A DNA stretch of 7,423 bases from Coriobacteriia bacterium (GTDB lineage: Bacteria > Actinomycetota > Coriobacteriia > Coriobacteriales > UBA8131). The notes beneath the pieces were generated by a model that was not told where the DNA came from, ran no database searches, and saw nothing but the letters and a program-made list of their open reading frames with translations. The stretch's first letter is position 1, and each line of letters begins with the position of its first letter. Positions 1 to 5,514 of the stretch are shown piece after piece. Location of the stretch: contig WQXX01000051.1 of NCBI GenBank assembly GCA_009781535.1, positions 1-7,423 on the forward strand, written 5' to 3'. Position numbers and translations under genes: made by a program.

Positions 1-342
1 GACTCGGTTTTGGTAGAGACTGCCAACCAGATAAATGCACAATGCCCGATGACCATTGATTCAGATACACGCCTGGACAATACATCTGCACTCCCCGGAA
101 AGGTATTCCAATACAATTACACATTGGTCAATTATTCAAAAAGCAAGATGACCGATAGCGAGGTCAAGGAAATCCAAAGAATAATCCAGGATGAGTTGAG
201 GCCGTTTATTCTCAATGGTATCAAGAGCTCCAGCGAGATGAAGGCACTGAAGGATTATGGAGTAACGTTCAAATATGTGTATAAGACCAGTGATGGGTTT
301 GAACTGTCAGTCCTGACAATAAAGCCGTCGGAGTACAAGTAG
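1..342 (+). CDS. Hypothetical protein, C-terminal part (5' end outside window)
   Basis: The frame is open from base 1 (Asp-Ser-Val-Leu-Val-Glu...) to a TAG at 340-342, giving 113 visible residues. The TTG at 10 is therefore not a convincing start; the gene most likely begins upstream of the window. The visible part reads as a compact soluble domain with the stretch CPMTIDSDTRLDNT, then ALPGKVFQYNYTLVN, and ends in a beta-rich segment (FELSVLTIKPSEYK). From memory, this pattern occurs in uncharacterised small bacterial proteins whose C-terminal domain carries 'CPM..D..TRLDN....P...FQYNYTLVN'; no function is established for them as far as I know. No membrane segment is visible in this part. It is followed by 177 bp without a gene before the M20 peptidase, so it may be a separate transcription unit. 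No clear terminator hairpin was found after it. Confidence 0.7.
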   Translation, partial: DSVLVETANQINAQCPMTIDSDTRLDNTSALPGKVFQYNYTLVNYSKSKMTDSEVKEIQRIIQDELRPFILNGIKSSSEMKALKDYGVTFKYVYKTSDGFELSVLTIKPSEYK

Positions 343-508
343 TTTTTCTACAAGAATTCTGCGTACACGAGATAATCCTATTCCAAGTTTTGCCAATTCG
401 ATTACAATATGCAGTTGTGTCGGGTTTTATGCATTTTTGAGGAACTGCTTTCCTGCAATCCTGAAAAATGTACTGGCCTGCGCACATGCTTGCAGACTCT
501 GAGAAATC

Positions 509-513
509 AGGAG
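509..513 (+). promoter_or_regulatory. Ribosome binding site of the M20 peptidase gene
   Basis: AGGAG lies six bases before the ATG at 520. It decides the start: the same frame is open back to an ATG at 409, but the extra 37 residues are Cys-rich, look non-coding and have no comparable site, whereas the 520 start places a hydrophobic anchor right at the N-terminus. Confidence 0.75.
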
Positions 514-519
514 ATTCGT

Positions 520-2007
520 ATGCCACTAGCTACTATTGTCCTCCTTGTCGTCGGCGCTGTTCTAGTTGTTCTCATTGCCATCATGATCGTAAACACGATA
601 CGGCAAAAACCCACTCCACTCACAAAGCCACTACCGCCTTCCCAGGCAAAGCCGGAAGAAGGCGCGGTGGAGCGTTTCCAGGAGATGTTGCGTCTGGCAA
701 CAATCTGGGGCGCTGAGCTGCCAGATCCGGATCACAGCGCCTTTGACGAGTTCATCCCTATGCTGCGAAGGCTGTACCCGCGTGTCTTTGAGCAGCTCGA
801 GCTCACAACTTTTGACACCTATGGCATCATGCTTCGATGGAAAGGCTTGGATTCTGATGCGCAGCCGGTCATCCTCATGGCGCATCAAGACGTTGTAGCA
901 GTCAATCCGGATGAATGGACGCACCCGCCCTTTGCTGCTGAGATTGCCGATGGACGCATCTGGGCTCGTGGCACGGCGGATACCAAGTGCATACTTGCCG
1001 CTCTGTTCGAGGCGGTCGAGAAATTGCTTGCCGAGGGTTATACGCCGCCGCGCGACGTCTACCTCTGCTCCTCGAATTGTGAGGAGGACATGGGGGAGAC
1101 TGCCCCGCACATGGTGGACTACTTCAGGGAGCGCGAGATCACTCCGCTGCTTGTTTTGGACGAGGGCGGCGCCATCATCGACAACGCACCGCTCGGCGTT
1201 CGCAAGCCCTTTGCGGTCATCGGTGTCGCAGAAAAGGGCATTTGCGCGGCCTTACTCACCGTGGATTCTGCGGGAGGTCATGCTGCCACGCCTTCGCTTA
1301 ACGATGCAACAAGCAAGCTGGTTCTCGGTCTTAACAACATGCTCACAAACCCGCCCAAAGCCCAGCTTCCAGCTCCGATCAAAGCTATGCTCGACGAGCT
1401 CACTGCGTACGCAGGCATTGGCTTGCGCCTTGTGTTTGGGAACTTCTGGCTGTTCAAGCCGCTTATCCTCAAGGTCATGAAAGGCGGCTCCGAAACTGCC
1501 GCCATGGTGCGCAGCACCTATGCGCTTACCGAGCTAAAGGGCAGCAAGGCTATCAACGTCATCCCCAAACAGGCAACTGCCGGCGTCAATATCAGGATCG
1601 ACCCGTCGGAATCGGTTGAAAAGGTCTTGGCGCGGCTTAAGTCGTATTTCAATGACGAGGCACAGACGGAGGTCGTGCATGCAACCGAGCCTTCGCCCAT
1701 CTCGCCTTTTGACGACGACGTCTACGACTACCTGCGTCGGGTCATACACTGCGTGTATCCGGAGGTTGGCATCGCGCCCTACATACAAAGCAGCGCAAGC
1801 GATGCGCGGCACTTCGCGCTCATTTGTGAGCACACCTATCGCTTTGCGGGATTTTTGTTCAAAGCAGATCAGCGCTCAGCCATCCACGCAAAGGACGAGA
1901 CCCTCGATGTAGAGTCCTACTTGCGTGGTCTCGGTTTTTATTACGAGTTCATCCGCAATCTCAAGCATTTGGATGGGTTTGGAAAAGAGGATGCATTGGT
2001 TGTATAA
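520..2007 (+). CDS. M20 family zinc metallopeptidase, membrane-anchored (PM20D1/CPS1-like carboxypeptidase)
   Basis: A 495-residue protein. Residues 2-25 form one hydrophobic anchor (MPLATIVLLVVGAVLVV...), followed by a Pro-rich linker and the M20 fold. Visible family motifs: AHQD with H122 (metal ligand) and D124 (catalytic partner); ARGTADTK with D154 (bridging ligand); NCEED with E188 (general base) and E189 (ligand); LDEGG with D214; and HAKDE with H456 near the C-terminus. The lid/dimerisation domain begins near GGHAATPS (H254). All residues needed for a di-zinc centre appear present, so I expect an active enzyme. Length, anchor and the APHMVDYF...LVLDEGGAI segment fit the PM20D1/CPS1 (Gly-Xaa carboxypeptidase or N-acyl-amino-acid hydrolase) branch better than ArgE or DapE. 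The exact substrate cannot be read from sequence. The MFS permease gene follows after 89 bp on the same strand with no hairpin between, suggesting co-transcription and a role in using small peptides or N-acyl amino acids. Confidence 0.93.
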   Translation: MPLATIVLLVVGAVLVVLIAIMIVNTIRQKPTPLTKPLPPSQAKPEEGAVERFQEMLRLATIWGAELPDPDHSAFDEFIPMLRRLYPRVFEQLELTTFDTYGIMLRWKGLDSDAQPVILMAHQDVVAVNPDEWTHPPFAAEIADGRIWARGTADTKCILAALFEAVEKLLAEGYTPPRDVYLCSSNCEEDMGETAPHMVDYFREREITPLLVLDEGGAIIDNAPLGVRKPFAVIGVAEKGICAALLTVDSAGGHAATPSLNDATSKLVLGLNNMLTNPPKAQLPAPIKAMLDELTAYAGIGLRLVFGNFWLFKPLILKVMKGGSETAAMVRSTYALTELKGSKAINVIPKQATAGVNIRIDPSESVEKVLARLKSYFNDEAQTEVVHATEPSPISPFDDDVYDYLRRVIHCVYPEVGIAPYIQSSASDARHFALICEHTYRFAGFLFKADQRSAIHAKDETLDVESYLRGLGFYYEFIRNLKHLDGFGKEDALVV

Positions 2008-2096
2008 CCAGCGGGGGAGTTGGAGTAAGAACCTGCAGAAGGACTTGCAGAAAAGTATAACCACAAACGACGCGTAAAAACAAGGAGAGGATCATC

Positions 2097-3488
2097 ATGA
2101 AAGCAAGTACAGAAAAGCGGAAAGGGTTCTTTTACGGCTGGTGGATCGTTGCAGGCGCCTTCCTAATCATGGCGACCTGTTACACCATTTTCGTCAACTG
2201 CATCCCGTTGTTCCAGAAGTGGATCGTCGAAGACCTCAGCATCACGATGGCGCAGTTTAATACCGGCGTCTCGCTGTGTACCGTCGTGGCGATCTTTGCC
2301 TCGCTTGCGTTTGGCGCGCTGATTGACAAAGTCAGTTCAAAACTGCTGGGCAGTTTTACGGTCATCATCACTGCCATCGTGCTTTTGCTCTTCTCCTTTA
2401 CCACGAAGTTGTGGGGGTTTTATGTGCTTTGCATCGTTGCCGGTATGATCGTTGTGGCTGGCACCCGCCTGCTTGTCTCGGTGCTCACAACCAATTGGTT
2501 TACCGAACGCAGGGGCCTGGCGGTCTCAATAGCGCTTGCGGGCTCGGGCTTTGGCGGCGTCATTCTGTCTCCCGTTACCACAAAGATTATTGTTGCGTAC
2601 GATTGGCGTGTCGCATTTTTGGTGTTGGCAGTCATCGCACTTGTAGCATCGTTGCCGATTGTGATTTTCTCCTTCCGTAACCGTCCGAGCGACAAGGGAT
2701 TGCTACCCTACGGTTTAAATCCTCAGGAGCAGGCGCGAAAGTTGGCCAAGGCGGCAAAGCCGAACGCCAAGATCAAGAAGATCATCGACTTCCCGGTCAC
2801 GGTTTCTATCGGCTTGAAGGTTCTAATCAAGAACCCGGGGTTCTGGTTATTGATTGTCGGATTTGTTGCCATGGGCATCGTCAACGGAGCAATTATCACC
2901 AACTCGATTACGAACATGACTTCGGTCGTGTTGGACGATACCGAGATCGTGCTTGGTGGGCATTCGTCAGAGTGGGCGGGTAACGTCTGGGCGGTTTATC
3001 TGGGCGTGGTTATCGTCGCCAAGATCTTCCTCGGATTCATCTACGATCAGTGGGGCTTGAAGGTCGGCACCATCGTGGGCACGGCGACCTGCATCGTTGC
3101 AAGCATTGCACTGTGCTTCCCAGCGACCTTCTGGGGTCCAATTCTGGCAGCCGTGGCTTTCGGCTTTGGCACCTGCATGGGAACCGTCTCGCCACCGGTT
3201 ATGGTTGCAAAAGAGTATGGCAAGAAGGATCTTGGTATGGTTGTGGGTATTGTCACTGCCTTTGAGCTCTTTGGGGCAGCGATTGGAGCGGTTGTCTCAG
3301 GCGTGCTGTTTGATAACTTCTTTTCCTTCACACCAGCCTGGATCATGACCTTCGTCGCCTCGATTGTCATGGGCATCACGCTGATGATCTCGATTCCTGC
3401 AGCGCGCAAACTCGCTCAGCGTCGTCGTGAGCAGGGAGCACCGGAACTTGACGAGGAAGGTTTTGAGATCGTGCCTGCAGAAGGCTGA
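2097..3488 (+). CDS. MFS transporter, oxalate/formate antiporter (OFA)-like
   Basis: A 463-residue permease of the usual MFS length. The start is set by AAGGAGAGG a few bases before the ATG. The N-terminus GFFYGWWIVAGAF is typical of the OFA-type group. About twelve hydrophobic segments can be placed at roughly residues 13-33, 53-75, 84-102, 107-130, 141-163, 171-192, 247-269, 291-313, 322-341, 347-370, 377-404 and 411-433, with a basic central loop (196-245, Lys-rich) between the two halves. The MFS loop 2-3 signature appears as GALIDKVSSK (73-82), and NWFTERRGLAVSIALAGSG (133-151) matches the conserved loop 4-5 region. The likely role is proton- or exchange-driven transport of a small carboxylate or amino-acid derivative across the cytoplasmic membrane; the substrate is not determinable, and oxalate or formate should not be assumed. 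It is probably co-transcribed with the upstream peptidase. The acidic tail LDEEGFEIVPAEG is encoded inside the first unit of a tandem repeat that continues past the stop codon. Confidence 0.93.
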   Translation: MKASTEKRKGFFYGWWIVAGAFLIMATCYTIFVNCIPLFQKWIVEDLSITMAQFNTGVSLCTVVAIFASLAFGALIDKVSSKLLGSFTVIITAIVLLLFSFTTKLWGFYVLCIVAGMIVVAGTRLLVSVLTTNWFTERRGLAVSIALAGSGFGGVILSPVTTKIIVAYDWRVAFLVLAVIALVASLPIVIFSFRNRPSDKGLLPYGLNPQEQARKLAKAAKPNAKIKKIIDFPVTVSIGLKVLIKNPGFWLLIVGFVAMGIVNGAIITNSITNMTSVVLDDTEIVLGGHSSEWAGNVWAVYLGVVIVAKIFLGFIYDQWGLKVGTIVGTATCIVASIALCFPATFWGPILAAVAFGFGTCMGTVSPPVMVAKEYGKKDLGMVVGIVTAFELFGAAIGAVVSGVLFDNFFSFTPAWIMTFVASIVMGITLMISIPAARKLAQRRREQGAPELDEEGFEIVPAEG

Positions 3489-3626
3489 TCTGACGAGGAA
3501 GGTTTTGAGATCGTGCCTGCAGAAGGCTGAGTTGACGAGGGAATCTCTGAGATTATCTCTGCGAAGGCTGATCGTTGTGAGAATCTCTGAGATTATCCCT
3601 GCGAAGGCTGATTGTTGTGAGAATCT
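3449..3626 (+). repeat. Tandem repeats copying the 3' end of the MFS gene
   Basis: Two 42-bp units (3449-3490 and 3491-3532) are identical over their first 40 bases. The first encodes the last codons of the MFS gene and its TGA; the second repeats DEEGFEIVPAEG plus TGA in the same frame after the stop. A diverged unit begins at 3533 (TGACGAGG) and leads into two 40-bp units, 3541-3580 and 3581-3620, which differ from each other at only two positions, plus a 6-bp partial copy (3621-3626). The 40-bp units share the order GAG-ATY-rich-CTGC-GAAGGCTGA with the 42-bp ones, so all seem to descend from one sequence. The array lies between the MFS stop codon and the hairpin at 3646-3675. It looks like replication-slippage expansion; no protein product is expected from the downstream copies. 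Confidence 0.9.
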
Positions 3627-3645
3627 AAACGAGAGATAACGAAAA

Positions 3646-3675
3646 GCCCGGGCGGCGCATCTGCGCCGCCCGGGC
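3646..3675. terminator. GC-rich hairpin terminator between convergent genes
   Basis: A perfect 13-bp stem (GCCCGGGCGGCGC at 3646-3658 pairing with 3663-3675) closes a four-base loop ATCT. On the + strand it is followed only by AGTTTCC, a poor T-tract; on the - strand it is followed by TTTTCG. It sits between the MFS gene (+) and the GyrI-like gene (-) and could stop transcription from both sides. Its core arm is identical to that of the hairpin at 6841-6888. Confidence 0.75.
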
Positions 3676-3715
3676 AGTTTCCATCACTTTGATACTCCTA
3701 AAATGCCAGTCTGGC

Positions 3716-3736
3716 TATAAAGAACCGCGAAGCGGT
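3716..3736 (-). terminator. Weak candidate terminator of the GyrI-like gene
   Basis: On the - strand, ACCGC-TTC-GCGGT forms a 5-bp stem with a three-base loop and is followed by TCTTTATA. It lies about 50 bp after the TAA of the GyrI-like gene. The stem is short, so the stronger hairpin at 3646-3675 may be the real end of the transcript. Confidence 0.35.
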
Positions 3737-3782
3737 AGGAGCATGTCAGCTGATGTTATCCCCACAGGAAATATCAGTAGCA

Positions 3783-4388
3783 TTAGTATCTCGAAACGCA
3801 ATATCTCAATACGGTCTTTAATCTGTCGCGTTCTGTTTTACGCGGGTCTGAAAGATAAATCTCTCGATGATTGTCCGTGCGCCGAATAAGACCGTTGTCT
3901 TTTGCGAATCTACGCATCATCTCGAAACTCTGCGGTTCGCTATCATAGCTACCAACATGCATCATCTGGACAGACAGACCATCCTCGATTTCACAGAAAC
4001 ACGCTTCCGGCAAAAGAATATGCGGTTTTTTCTCCTTGATAATTCCAAGCGCTTTTTCTGCAACCTCTGCATTCACAAAATCCGGCTGTCGTATCATTAT
4101 TGTGTAGCTGAATAATCCCTTGTCCAAAACATCAACGTTCTCCCAGATACCTTCAAGCGGATAAACCGTGTATTCATAATAGCCGTCTGGAGTAAATCCC
4201 GATTTAGGCATCATACGCACAGCATAGGCAAGGGAGTACAATACACCTGTTCTTTCAGCGAAGTCCTCACCGTTCGGATCACCCTTGCCATCGATCGCAA
4301 AGAACTTCTGCTTTGGAACGGTAACTATCGTTGGTGCATCTTTGGGTAGATACAAATCCTTTTCGCTCTTTTTCCATTCGTATTTCAT
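3783..4388 (-). CDS. GyrI-like small-molecule-binding domain protein
   Basis: A stand-alone 201-residue protein. The start ATG is preceded on the - strand by GGAGGAAA with good spacing. The N-terminus MKYEWKKSEKDLYLPKDAP, followed by VTVPKQKFFAIDGKGDPNG (residues 23-40) and LYSLAYAVRMM (50-60), is characteristic of the single-domain GyrI-like/SOUL-type family related to the effector-binding domain of AraC and BmrR regulators. Further family-like segments are YTVYPLEGIWE (73-83) with acidic E79 and E83 near the expected pocket, and the C-terminal EIYLSDPRKT (176-185). There is no helix-turn-helix, so it is not itself a DNA-binding regulator. Members are thought to bind, and in some cases hydrolyse, small toxic or drug-like compounds in the cytoplasm; the ligand here is unknown. 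It is a monocistronic gene facing the MFS gene tail to tail, and its upstream side borders mobile-element debris. Confidence 0.9.
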   Translation of the reverse strand: MKYEWKKSEKDLYLPKDAPTIVTVPKQKFFAIDGKGDPNGEDFAERTGVLYSLAYAVRMMPKSGFTPDGYYEYTVYPLEGIWENVDVLDKGLFSYTIMIRQPDFVNAEVAEKALGIIKEKKPHILLPEACFCEIEDGLSVQMMHVGSYDSEPQSFEMMRRFAKDNGLIRRTDNHREIYLSDPRKTERDRLKTVLRYCVSRY

Positions 4389-4619
4389 TCTCGTTTCCTC
4401 CGTTTATGGTTAAGACCTACATCGCCGATGAACACGATAATCGCAATATCGAGCATTTTACTTCAAGATTATTCCTCAACAAAGTATGACGCAAGCACAG
4501 AAAAGCATGCGGATTTACCCAGCGATTCAACCACCAAACACGCAAGGAATAACGGCAGAATAGCGGGGGTGCATGTTGAGTGAACGTAGGTAATGGGCAT
4601 CGACAATACTTGAATAGCA
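4389..4619. other. Non-coding stretch upstream of the GyrI-like gene
   Basis: I see no convincing gene here. It must hold the promoter of the GyrI-like gene on the - strand. A possible pair is TTGAAG with GATTAT 18 bp later (near 4433-4462), which is a weak match to the consensus, overlapping a partial dyad CGATA...TATCG. Open frames in this stretch are Cys- and Leu-rich without family features and have no good ribosome binding site. Confidence 0.4.
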
Positions 4620-4640
4620 ATAAATGAAGGACTTCCTTAC
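4620..4640 (+). repeat. Degraded left terminal repeat of the IS remnant
   Basis: This 21-bp stretch (ATAAATGAAGGACTTCC...) matches the outer part of the 53-bp inverted repeat at 5131-5151 at 17 of 21 positions, and all four differences are transitions. It lies about 40 bp before the ATG of the transposase remnant, the position expected for an IS left end. Similarity is read by eye; family assignment is inference. Confidence 0.6.
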
Positions 4641-4680
4641 AATCGTTGTTGCCTATACATTTAGTATAAAGGAAGCTGGT

Positions 4681-5069
4681 ATGAAGACTAGCGCAATGTC
4701 GCACAAAAGGGATGTCTCAAACCAGCTCGCCGAGTTCTGGCTGCCTCGTCTGATCGCATGCGAGGATCTTTTCACCCACCTGGAATACGTCGATACATCG
4801 ATCAAGAAGCTTCGCTGCGAGGCGCATAAGTGTGAGCTTTAGGCATTCGATGCGTAACTTGCCAAAGACGTACCCAAAGAGTGGGTCTTCAGACGTAATA
4901 CCGACAGCGCACCATCATTACCTTGGTCGGCGAGATCACCTATCTACGTCGCATATACAAAGGGCCCTGCGGCATCTGCCATGCATTGTTAGACGAGGTC
5001 TTGGGGATTCGTACCAGATGCAAGCTTGCGCCGGATGCTTTCTTGATAGTTTTTGATTTGCATTCCTAA
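4681..5069 (+). pseudogene. Decayed N-terminal part of an ISLre2-family (UPF0236-like) transposase
   Basis: An ATG at 4681 with AAAGGAAG five bases upstream opens a frame reading EDLFTHLEYVDTSIKKLRCE, stopped by TAG at 4840-4842. The same frame goes on after the stop as AFDA, meets TAA at 4855-4857, then reads LAKDVPKEWVFRR. Between 4898 and 4908 the sense frame shifts and continues as QRTIITLVGEITYLRRIYKG, then LLDEVLGIRTRCKLAPDAFL, ending at TAA 5067-5069. The string 'RTIITLVGE.TY.R..Y......LLDE.LGI....L.PDAFL' is what I recall from the N-terminal region of ISLre2 transposases. The catalytic region is absent. Two premature stops, a frameshift and loss of the 3' part make it a dead remnant. 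The family call is from memory of the motif; the disruption itself is directly visible. Confidence 0.72.
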
Positions 5070-5123
5070 TAAATCTTCATTATTCGGTCTTCGGTAGGGT
5101 ATGTGAGCGTTCTGTTCTGGGTT

Positions 5124-5176
5124 GATTGACATAAATGAGGGACTTTTTGCCGCAAAAGCACGCAAAAGGACGATTC
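5124..5176 (+). repeat. Left arm of 53-bp inverted repeat
   Basis: This arm is identical to the reverse complement of 5333-5385. It has an AT-rich outer part and contains the near-repeat CGCAAAAG-CA-CGCAAAAG. Confidence 0.95.
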
Positions 5177-5332
5177 GCTCTACTGAGGCAAATGATCACA
5201 TACCCCCTTAGCTCCGTTCTTTAGTAGCACGCGAAGAATTATATTCTGAAACCACTGGTAGACAGCTTGTTTGAAGAATATATGAAAAGGATTCCGAGGC
5301 TCCCCCAAAGAACCTGTGGCATGTCTATTCAG

Positions 5333-5385
5333 GAATCGTCCTTTTGCGTGCTTTTGCGGCAAAAAGTCCCTCATTTATGTCAATC
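5333..5385 (-). repeat. Right arm of 53-bp inverted repeat
   Basis: This arm is identical to the reverse complement of 5124-5176. It ends in TTTATGTCAATC, and the sequence beyond it leads into the upstream region of the LRR gene. Confidence 0.95.
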
Positions 5386-5462
5386 CATCTGTCGCATAGG
5401 CTGGTCTATCTTATACGAAGCTTTTACTATCAAAACGCTTACAAATAAATAGCTATCTTTGG

Positions 5463-5473
5463 TACTATATACT
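5463..5473 (+). promoter_or_regulatory. Possible -10 region of the LRR gene
   Basis: Overlapping hexamers TACTAT (5463) and TATACT (5468) lie about 45 bp before the ATG. CTTACA at 5438-5443 could be a -35 for the first, with a 19-bp spacer. The match is only moderate; the surroundings are AT-rich, so this is a suggestion. Confidence 0.3.
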
Positions 5474-5502
5474 CTGTAAGACTGGTGAGTAGCTCGACAT
5501 CC

Positions 5503-5509
5503 AAAGGAG
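5503..5509 (+). promoter_or_regulatory. Ribosome binding site of the LRR gene
   Basis: AAAGGAG five bases before the ATG at 5515 fixes the start. The GTG at 5485 in the same frame lies upstream of this site and would add ten residues with no family character. Confidence 0.8.
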
Positions 5510-5514
5510 ATACT

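Larger units (their letters stand above)
5124..5385. mobile_element. MITE-like element with perfect 53-bp terminal inverted repeats
   Basis: Bases 5124-5176 and 5333-5385 are exact reverse complements over 53 bp; the match stops at both edges of each arm. They flank 156 bp with no coding potential I can recognise. The arms begin GATTGACATAAATGAGGG and contain CGCAAAAGCACGCAAAAGG. The outer part resembles the degraded IS end at 4620-4640, so this is most simply a non-autonomous derivative of the same IS family or an internally deleted copy. No target-site duplication is evident just outside the 53-bp arms (TTCTGGGTT on the left, CATCTGTCG on the right). The perfect arms contrast with the decayed transposase remnant just to the left, indicating a younger insertion or selection on the palindrome. 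As RNA it would form a very stable hairpin about 130 bp upstream of the LRR gene. Confidence 0.8.

Noticed and set aside
409..519. N-terminal extension of the M20 peptidase from the ATG at 409
   Set aside because: The extra residues are Cys-rich and not family-like, there is no good ribosome binding site there, and AGGAG plus a membrane anchor support the ATG at 520.
2002..2063. Direct repeat GTATAACCA on both sides of the M20-MFS gap
   Set aside because: Nine bases at about 55-bp distance in a short gap is easily chance, and no element boundary or further symmetry supports it.
3449..3626. CRISPR array
   Set aside because: The units are directly adjacent with no unique spacers and the first one is coding sequence of the MFS gene.
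3427..3639. A 70-residue reading frame over the tandem repeats
   Set aside because: It overlaps the MFS gene in another frame and exists only because the 42-bp unit is a multiple of three; its sequence is repetitive and has no ribosome binding site.
4624..4680. Start of the transposase remnant at the ATG at 4624
   Set aside because: These codons are the translated terminal repeat of the IS; the ATG at 4681 has AAAGGAAG at proper spacing.
4417..4704. A 95-residue frame on the - strand between the GyrI-like gene and the IS remnant
   Set aside because: It is Cys-, Leu- and Arg-rich without domain features, crosses the IS end and has no convincing start signal.
5180..5452. Small frames on both strands across the MITE-like element
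   Set aside because: They arise from reading through the inverted repeat arms and the core; nothing resembles a protein family and there are no ribosome binding sites.
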